Shown here: in pieces, positions 57,151-64,000 of the stretch | How the letters are laid out: the number at the start of each line of letters is the position of its first letter | Position numbering within the stretch: position 1 is the first letter of the stretch | Assembly: GCA_034770075.1 (NCBI GenBank) | Contig: CM068388.1 | Coordinates: 69,736,889-69,800,888, forward strand | From: Aralia elata | Taxonomy: Eukaryota; Streptophyta; Magnoliopsida; Apiales; Araliaceae | Reading direction: 5' to 3' | DNA: 64,000 nt | Translations under genes and position numbers: made by a program | The notes under the pieces: model-generated | What the model saw: only the letters and a program-made list of their open reading frames with translations | The model's database searches: none | Told to the model about the DNA's origin: nothing

Positions 57151-58088
57151 TTCTCCCTATCTTTTTTCTACTTAAAGCATCTGCCACCACATTCGCCTTT
57201 CCCGGGTGACATATAATCTTACCGTCATAATTTTTTTTATTAATTCTAATCCCTTCTCTGCCTCATATTTAACTTTTTCTGTGTGAAAATATATTCCAGA
57301 TTGTTGTAGTCCGTGTATATCTCACATTTTTTACCATATAGATAGTGTATCCACCGTCACTAAATCTACAGATATTCTGTCTTTGTCGATCACGTGTCCT
57401 AAATAACCTACACATATATTTCTTAACAATTTCCTAACTTACATTATCGTCAGACAACGAGAATGTCTTGGCGATTTACTACCGTAAAATATTATCTTAG
57501 ACTAATTCGAGGTCTAAAGGTTTACACTTTATCATTGCCCCGTGGTTAAATAACCAATTTATTCCCAAAAATTACGTTAAGTTCTCCTAGTTTAATCGGA
57601 ATTAAATCTACCATCAACTTATGTTCTCTTATATCTACGCAATAATTCCTATGAATATGTTCAACGGGAATTATTTCCTTATTCGTAACTTCTATGTTCA
57701 GGGGAGTTTCTAGCTTCTCTAGAGGTAAACTTAAACGTCTAAAAAAATCACATAATATGTAAAAGAAAATAGGTCACACTTGAATCAAATAATACATATG
57801 TATTTATATTATTAATCGGAATGATACCTGAAACTACATCTTTGGATGCCTCGGCATCTTGGACCGTTATATTGAAGGTCCTCGCGGTCGATCTACTTGG
57901 TGGAGCTAGACCAGTTATAGTTAGCTTCTCACTGTTATTCCCTTTATTGTCGCTTCCCCCGTCAACTCCCTTCTTCAGGCAATTTCTTTCCATATGATTT
58001 GCCGATCCACAGATAAAACACCCATTATTTTTCTTCGGGTTAGGACACTTAGGGGAGATGTGTCCCTCCTGCCTGCAATTATAGTATC
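57151..58088 (-). pseudogene. E7 gag zinc knuckles, protease and RNase H remnants
   Basis: At the right end the minus strand reads YYNCRQEGHISPKC and CFICGSANHMERNC, two zinc knuckles, the first with one Cys replaced by Tyr. The 81-codon open stretch 57993-57748 continues to AYVLFDS-type protease wording (here NTYVLFDSSVTYFL; the usual DSGAT is changed to DSSVT). VDLIPIKLGELNVIFG follows near 57620-57570. After a large deletion of RT come LGHVIDKDRISVD (about 57405) and the RNase H end RQRRGLELIKK, CHPGKANVVADALSR (about 57210-57165). The segment ends at 58088 at the junction with E8. Confidence 0.78.
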
Positions 58089-58089
58089 A

Positions 58090-58738
58090 GTATGTCGTCG
58101 TACGAAGCTCTCTACGAAAGAAAGTGCAGAACACCACTGTGTTGAGATGAGGTCGAAGAACGAAGACTTTTGGCGCCAGAATTAGTCCAGCAAACAACAG
58201 ATGTTGTGAAAATAATAAGGGCCATGCTAGTAGCAGCTCAAGGCCGACAGAAGAAGTATACATACCTACATCATCAAGATCGAGAATTCGACATAGGTAG
58301 TTTTGTGTTTCTGAAAGTATCTCTCTAAAAAGGGAAGATAGGTTTGGAAGGAAGGATAAACTGAGTTTGAGGTTCATAGGACTGTTTGAAGTACTCAAAA
58401 GAATAAGCGAAGTGGCATATGAGGTAGCTCTACTTCCCGAATTGGAACATATTCATAATGTGTTTCACATCTCGGTGTTGAGACCTTATAAGCCCAATTA
58501 CAAGCACGTAATATCCTAAGAACCTATTCAAGTCAAGAAGGATCTGACTTATGAAGAAATCCTTGTGTAGATAATAGATAGAAAGGAGCAAGCGTTAAGG
58601 AATAAGGTAATACTTTCTATGAAGGTAGTTTGGCGAAACCACAATGTCGAGGAGGCTACGTGGGAGTTAGAAGATAAGATGAAGAAGGATTACCCCCATC
58701 TATTTGTTGATCGTGTGGTGATTCCGGGGACGGAATCC
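58090..58738 (+). pseudogene. E8 integrase C-terminus and chromodomain
   Basis: The opposite strand to E7. It begins in mid-integrase with SYEALYERKCRTPLC, then RRLLAPELVQQTTDVV, AAQGRQKKYTY, REFDIGSFVFLKVS, FIGLFEVLKRISEVAYEVALLPEL, HNVFHISVLRPY and a chromodomain region with RNKVILSMKVVWRNHNVEEATW and DYPHLF. Chromovirus chromodomains bind methylated histone tails and direct insertion to heterochromatin (known for the group). Stops lie at about 58142, 58325, 58517 and 58568. The N-terminal integrase and all upstream domains are absent. It is followed directly by a polypurine tract and LTR. Confidence 0.83.
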
Positions 58739-58741
58739 TTA

Positions 58742-58755
58742 TAAGGAGGGGAGGA
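58742..58755 (+). promoter_or_regulatory. E8 polypurine tract
   Basis: TAAGGAGGGGAGGA next to TGTAATATCC, preceded by GGGGACGGAATCC as in E3, E5 and E7. Confidence 0.87.
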
Positions 58756-59550
58756 TGTAATATCCAGGATTTTAAAGGAATTATTATTAATAAATAAGGA
58801 ATATTTTCTTTATGTATATGATTATGTGCAATTATGTGTGTCATGTGATTACGAATTCGTCAATGCAATGAAATTGCATCTTTGGTACCGAATATGAAAG
58901 GGTATTAATGAAATTGCGTATAAATAATGTTGTTATATGTGACAAGCTTGAGTTATGAATTAACTAAGCTTGGTAGAACGATTCATGTGTGGCATAATGA
59001 TTCATGGTGAATCAATTGAAGCTTATGGAAAGAGTTTATTTATAAAAAAAAAAGAAGAAAAAAAATGATTCATTGATTGTTAAGTGTAATTTCTTTAATT
59101 GGGTACTTAATATTATTAGTGGTTGCCCAACAGTATGAACCAAACGCCTTATGATATCAAATTGGGCTACCAATGCTCAATGGGTAAGAATACCGATCCA
59201 ATAAGCTATCATGGGTACATGTATTAGCCCAATCGATTTTAGACCACCCTAGTAACTCAAATGGCCAAACCGGGTCGGTAAGCCCAAGGTGGGTTGACCC
59301 TAATAAATTTTACTAATGTGGAGGGATAAGTTATTTAAAACGTAATCCCAGATCTCTAGCCTTGCGGGTACAATCAACCAAGCTAGGCCAATAGTCTATC
59401 TCCCTACTTTGCTTGATAAGGGGTTAATCAGCCGATTATTGTAGGATGAGTTAGTGAGCTTTTCACCTAATCCCTTTTAACCAACGGGTATTACCGTTGT
59501 GTATTGGTTCTACGATCTGAGTAATAACCAGCGATTAGGTAAACATTTCT

Positions 59551-59560
59551 CTATAAATAG
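59551..59560 (+). promoter_or_regulatory. TATA-like box of E8 LTR
   Basis: CTATAAATAG in the context TTCTCTATAAATAGAGACCC, a strong match to plant TATA boxes. Unlike in E1 and E2, the word array lies downstream, in what would be transcribed leader. Confidence 0.6.
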
Positions 59561-60354
59561 AGACCCTCAATACGCCTGGCAGAGCTTGCCGAAACTTGTT
59601 AGCTCTGATATAGAGGAAGAAATATAGTGAGTTGAGAAATAGTAAGGAATCCTTGTGGAACTCTTGTTGTTCGGTGAGGAAGACGAAGTCAGAGGGTGAG
59701 AAATAGCAGATAAAGCTTCGAGAAGGTATGATCCAGGTACCTTAAGCTTTATTTTGTTGATTTAGTGTCGGAATATACATGAGTTGCGTATAATATGTTG
59801 CAGTAGTGTTAAATCTTGTAGTCGCAAAGTGGTTGTGCAGAAAATACATATTATATAAGTGTAACTGACTCTTACTTGAACCAGACTGGTATTAATGTCC
59901 TTAGTCACCTTACCCAGATGATAATGAGAGTCAGTCAAGAAGTTTGAATGAGCTCAAAGCTCTATGTTTGTAGAGTATACAGACCATAGGTGTTGATAGT
60001 TGGTTTTTATAACCAAAACATGAATAAAACCAATGTAAGTTATAAATGTGTCCCTAGTAACGACCTTGCTAACAAAATAATCTCAGACATCTGTCAATAT
60101 GCCAATGGAATGTTGCCAGTAGTTAATGTAACACCAAACCCCAAACTTTGGTACTGCGGTGTTGTAACAGGCCTGAGTTTGAAACTCAGAGTCTGTTGTG
60201 ATTATTCTTTCTTAGATCTTTGCATCTTAATCGGTAGACCAATCAGACTTAGTCCATAACTTAAACTCGTTTGAATATAAGATCATGACCTTAGGACAAT
60301 TAGCCAAAGACTTCTCTTTGAGCTAAAATGTCAAAAGATGCCTTAGCCAGTGGG

Positions 60355-61035
60355 TCGTAGAATGACTTCACTCCGATTGTAGAGCTCACCCATTGACCGT
60401 AGAAGTAGAACCAATCAAGCCTTTCATAAATCATAGAGTGAACCCTACGATTGTAGAATAGCCTTGCTCAATTGTAGAGGTCACTTACTAACCACATAGT
60501 AGTTCAGCTGAGTCATGCAGAACGTAGAGTGAACCTCACGATCGTGAGTGAATTCACTCCAATCATAGAGTGCACTCGCAGATCGTATAGTGGACCTGAC
60601 CAGTCCTAGAACGAACCGTAGAGTGAACTCCACGATCGTAGAGTACCTTTACCTGATCGTAGAGCTTCACTAGTCAATCGTAGAGTAGGTCGGGCAAGCC
60701 TCAGGGCTGATCATAGAGTGAGCCCTACGATCGTAAAGTATCTCTACCTGATCGTAGAGCTTCACTAGTTAGTCGAAGAGTCGGTCAAGCCAGCCTTAGG
60801 GCTGATCATAGAGTAACTCTACCCCATCGTAGAGCTTCCCCAGAGATCGTAGAGTCACTGTAATGCACACTAAGCCGAGTCTACTAATCATATTATAGCT
60901 TCACCATATCATAGCTAGACCCCAGTAGTGTCCCTACTGATCGTAGAGCGACACCACTGGCTGATAATGACCTACCAACCCTATAGTGATCATAATAAAT
61001 CGTAGAGTAAAAAGGTGAATCGTAGATTAAACTAC
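60355..61035 (+). repeat. ATCGTAGAGT word array in E8 LTR
   Basis: Roughly 25 variants of ATCGTAGAGT, with a few in the other orientation. Several are back-to-back CTACGATCGTAG-like palindromes (near 60536, 60625 and 60727). Longer phrases also repeat, for example ACCTGATCGTAGAGCTTCAC near 60650 and 60750 and AGGGCTGATCATAGAGT near 60706 and 60800, so part of the array is a duplication of about 100 bases. Confidence 0.88.
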
Positions 61036-62275
61036 GCGTGTCACATTTGGTCCATTAAGATAGTTATTTGATATTCAATAGTGACTAATCAGAGAGTAAC
61101 TTATAAACACTCTAGGGTGCTTGAAGAGCATAAGTTAGTATATAACAGTAGCAGTAATCCAGGAAAGTTCTCTAACTTACACAACTTTGAATATTGTGCA
61201 AATTTTCTCACTTTGAGCAAGCTAGTTGCTAATATACAACCTTATATGTTGTGCAAATTTCCTTTTTATGAACAAGCTAAAGGCTATAGTCCGTTCATGT
61301 TGAACATATATCCAGCTTGTACCTTTATTAACCGTATAAGTAGGTTAATCATCCGAATAATTCTTGTGTTGACCACTATTTAAATTCTGAAGTTGATGCA
61401 AATCATCACCCCATTTGGGTAACTCTTATATCTTGTTATGAACCATGAGAATGTTGAGAAGGATGTCTATGCCACTTGAATCACCTAGACTAATATCGAT
61501 AAGCTATCCAAACCTATTAATTCGGTGCGAACATTCATGAATTGCTGAGATGAACAACCCTCATAGTAGGGGCATTATTTAACGTCAGGGGACTGACATG
61601 CACGCAAATAGCAAGTGAGGTTTATGCATAATACCAGGGTACTTTAGTCTGATCACCTATTGTACTTGCATTGGGTTATCAGATGAATTTATGGTAATTC
61701 TAGTAGAAGTTCTAAGCCATAGTGGCTACTCAGTGTTGCATTTGTCCTTACTTGGGAAACCTTGAAGTCCTTGAATTCATCAGAAATCCTTCAGTTCTTT
61801 GTGACTCGTTTATTGTGATAAAGAATTGAAATAAGTTGTTGTATTCTAATTCGTTCGTAACATTCATATGCATGTCCCTGATTTATGCTTTGATTATGAA
61901 CCCTACCTATATTATTCATTTTAATTGTAATATATTTGCTGAGCAAAACTCGTTGCTCACTCTTGCTTCCCTAACATTTCAGTTAAGACTGAACATGGCA
62001 GTAGCTCCAAGAAGGATAAGGGCAAGGACAAAGTCGTAGAGTAGTCCATCCTGCAAGAACTTGAAAGTTATTTTGTTATGTATTAAGACTAGAAATGATA
62101 TGATTAATTGGTTGTAATGTTTAATGGTTATGAGCCGTGGGACAAGAAAGTTTATGTTATATGTATATAAATATTTCGTTTAGTCTTCCGTTGTGAGCTG
62201 TATTAGTTGATAATTGAATCAGTACGTGAAGCACCAGATTTGAGGTATAGGTACCTAAATTTTGGGGGCATCACA

Positions 62276-62440
62276 CAATCGATTGCGCAAGGAAGCTGCA
62301 TTGAATGGAACATCAATGATACATTGACCCCTCACTTATATGTAAGCGGTAACCTTGTACAATCAACGATTGATACAGTAGAAGATGTCACACACAACTA
62401 TGTAATGTTATATAATAAGTCAATTGAACATTCATAGATA
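62276..62440. other. Unassigned stretch after E8
   Basis: A short open reading at 62207-62437 begins inside the E8 LTR and shows no recognisable domain. No repeat boundary is visible. Confidence 0.3.
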
Positions 62441-63420
62441 AACCATGAATAATTCAGGAGTTCTCAAAGAACCAAAAGGAGAATAATCTCACAAAGTTTA
62501 TTAATAATCTGATGTCTATATTTTTCTATTACATCAGCTATGTATTCTATTTATACTAACAGAATAAAACCCTAATTCTAAAAGAAATAATAATTTGAAT
62601 GGAAATAGAAATCCTAACTAACAAGTCATATGGAAAATCTGATAAACATCTTAATTACATTAGAATTGGAAAAAATATAATAAATCCCTAAAATTATGGA
62701 AGAAAAATTGATAAAAACGTGTTCCTCGATTTCTATGTCGCGTCCCCAGCGCTGTAAAATGAACTGAAACCAGTGCATCGGCGCTGCAATGCAGTTCGCA
62801 CTCTAGATCACAGCGCCCTGGCGTTGTAATTAGGCTTAATTCCAACACCTTGTGTTCAAACAGCAAAAATGTTTCTTCTATCCTTTTAAGTCCCGAATTT
62901 GATCCCTTATCCATCCTTTATTTCCTCCACCAAACTTGAGCCTATATATGAACTAATTGAATGAACTTAGAATCATATTCCTCAATAAATGCTTTATCGT
63001 GTAGTTGGAATCCTTTTCCTTTGATCCGTGCAATTCAACTTTGTGTTGTCGCGTGATGAATCGTAAACTCTTGAACATGCTGGGACATCCACATCGTCGT
63101 GTGATCGCTAATCCCTCCATAAATCGAAACATAACTCCGTTGAGAATTAGACGACAAAAATGAACACAGATAGCTTGACTTGGCTTGCTTTGATTTGGTC
63201 TTACTAAATAGATTGTATCTAGCAATCCCAAATCATATGGTTGATCCTCTCCTCGCGGTTCACTTGAATTGAGCTCCAATGTTAGCATCCTTGAGTAGAC
63301 CTTAGCTCAATTATTTGAAATCAAATATTGAACTCCTGGAACTTGAGTTGAGTAATTGTCATTCGATGCGAGCTTGGTCAGGATCTCATCAATACTTGAT
63401 TATCCTGTTATTGTGAGAAG
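62441..63420 (-). repeat. LTR-like or leader fragment of an unidentified element
   Basis: A minus-strand TATA-like box GTATAAATA lies at 62547-62555 and a GC-rich word array at 62747-62828. The minus-strand readings at 62660-62914 and 62953-63288 have no domain I recognise. The assignment to a retroelement rests only on composition and on likeness to the other LTR/leader regions. Confidence 0.35.
62747..62828. repeat. CAGCGCTG word array
   Basis: CAGCGCTG (palindrome, 62747-62754), CGGCGCTG (62779-62786) and CAGCGCCCTGGCG (62811-62823), separated by about 25 bases that contain GAACTGAAACCAGTGC and TGCAATGCAGTTCGCA. The layout resembles the arrays in E3, E4 and E5, with a different word. Confidence 0.7.
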
Positions 63421-63640
63421 GGGATACTGAACTGAAGAACTAGAGTTTTTAATTCATTGGTATTTTTTCTTAGTTAAATTCTGTTTTCATTCATTAGTTA
63501 TTTAAACTCAAAACCCCCAATTTTATTTACTGTTAGAAATATTAGGATAAATATAAGACAACATCACTCTCTGCAGGTTCGATCCTTGCTTGTCACTATA
63601 CTGAATTTTATGTTCGTAGAGTAATAGTAAGGTTTTAATT
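63421..63640 (+). repeat. Athila-type LTR 3' remnant
   Basis: TTTAAACTCAAAACCCCCAA (about 63501) followed by CTCTCTGCAGGTTCGATCCTTGC (split here: CTCTCTGCAG, GTTCGATCC, TTGC; about 63571-63593) and CACTATACTG resembles the last part of many plant gypsy LTRs, where a TCGACCC-type phrase precedes the end. One TTCGTAGAGTA word lies near 63613. Confidence 0.4.
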
Positions 63641-64000
63641 TTGTAGTGTTAACGACAGCTTCCAACATCATTCATAATAATTTACATAATTAAATCTTTT
63701 ATCACCTTTAATAGTTACCGTCAGTAATTTTTTTATAATTCCATTTTGGTAACTTCGGTTATCGTAATTCATTCCCGAGTACCAACATAATTTTATTTTT
63801 ATAATTTTTATGGTTAAGATGACTATTTTACCCTTACTTTATCCCACGTGTCCTATTTTACCACGTATTTATCGGTAAACTGTTGTGTGTGTTTTCCAGT
63901 AACCTTAAAATTAAATTTTCGTAATTTCTTAAATCATATCTTCTTCATTAAACCCTTTTTAACCATTTTATTATTATTTTTTCCTTTTGCCCCCACTTAG
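63641..64000. other. AT-rich end of window, nothing recognised
   Basis: No gene, repeat boundary or RNA is visible. The composition resembles the surrounding LTR debris. Confidence 0.4.

Larger units (their letters stand above)
50986..58088 (-). mobile_element. E7: degraded Ty3/gypsy chromovirus, minus strand, 5' part missing
   Basis: A 3' LTR (50986-51274 plus 52811-56014, split by E6), a polypurine tract (56016-56030) and remnants of chromodomain, integrase, RNase H, protease and gag zinc knuckles in reverse order up to 58088. There the element stops abruptly against E8, and its 5' LTR is not in the window. Chromodomain-like wording after integrase and the pol-end/polypurine layout point to the Tekay/Del group of chromoviruses (recalled, not searched). 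Large deletions have removed most of RT. Confidence 0.78.
58756..62275 (+). repeat. E8 LTR (about 3.5 kb)
   Basis: It starts TGTAATATCCAGG after the polypurine tract and ends GGGGGCATCACA at 62275. The end matches the E6 LTR end type, and the length matches the E7 LTR. It has a clear TATA-like box (59551-59560), the GTAGAG word array (60355-61035), a stretch at 61520-61680 shared with E5 and E7, and GAGCAAAACTCGTTGCTCACTC-like wording near 61940 as in E3. The 5-base duplication cannot be tested because the 5' end is missing. The frame at 59990-60259 shows no family resemblance. Confidence 0.75.

Noticed and set aside
62953..63288. 111-codon minus-strand frame
   Set aside because: No domain, no neighbouring exon signals I can support; probably chance in LTR-like sequence, though it cannot be excluded without a search.

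Overview
The window looks like repeat-dense nuclear DNA of a flowering plant, most likely a eudicot. It is AT-rich and has no operons and no bacterial-type genes. I found no host gene, tRNA, rRNA or CRISPR array. Almost everything that can be interpreted belongs to LTR retrotransposons, many of them nested. All coding sequences seen are retroelement genes, and all are broken. I call the elements E1 to E8.

Left part (1-39292). A decayed minus-strand Ty3/gypsy fragment (about 740-1326) and a short LTR piece (1333-1628) precede E1, an Athila-like Ty3/gypsy element on the plus strand. E1's gag, protease, RT and RNase H lie at 2220-5989, and its integrase and 3' LTR lie at 36146-39292. The gap is the target of E2 (5990-36140, target duplication GAATA). 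E2 is a large non-autonomous, LARD-like element with about 3.06-kb LTRs, a Met-tRNA primer-binding site and one broken 776-codon gag-like frame, but no recognisable pol. E2's 3' LTR was hit twice. E3 (15643-24197, minus, duplication TGTAC) is a non-autonomous gypsy element without coding capacity. E4 (25504-34740, minus, duplication GTCAG/GTTAG) is a Ty1/copia element with degraded gag, protease, integrase, RT and RNase H. The insertion order is therefore E1, then E2, then E3 and E4.

Right part (39293-64000). E5 (39293-49206, plus) is a relative of E3 with LTRs over 3.2 kb and a chimeric interior. Its left LTR is cut off at the E1 boundary. A partial plus-strand LTR (49207-50985) is followed by the 3' LTR of E7 (50986-56014, minus). 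That LTR contains E6 (51275-52805, duplication GAAAA), which has lost nearly its whole interior. E7's degraded chromovirus gag-pol (56015-58088, minus) meets head-to-head the integrase tail and chromodomain of E8 (58090-58738, plus), which is followed by E8's 3.5-kb LTR (58756-62275). The remainder (62276-64000) holds LTR-like debris.

The most unusual signal is not a gene. The short word ACTCTACGAT and its complement ATCGTAGAGT occur in dense, irregularly spaced arrays in the LTRs of three otherwise unrelated elements (E1, E2, E8), and also inside E2. In parallel, E3, E4, E5 and a fragment near 62.8 kb each carry an array of their own GC-rich palindrome inside AT-rich non-coding sequence. E2's LTR also has a series of predicted hairpins sharing the loop TGCTG, with paired stem changes. 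All alignments and counts were made by eye.
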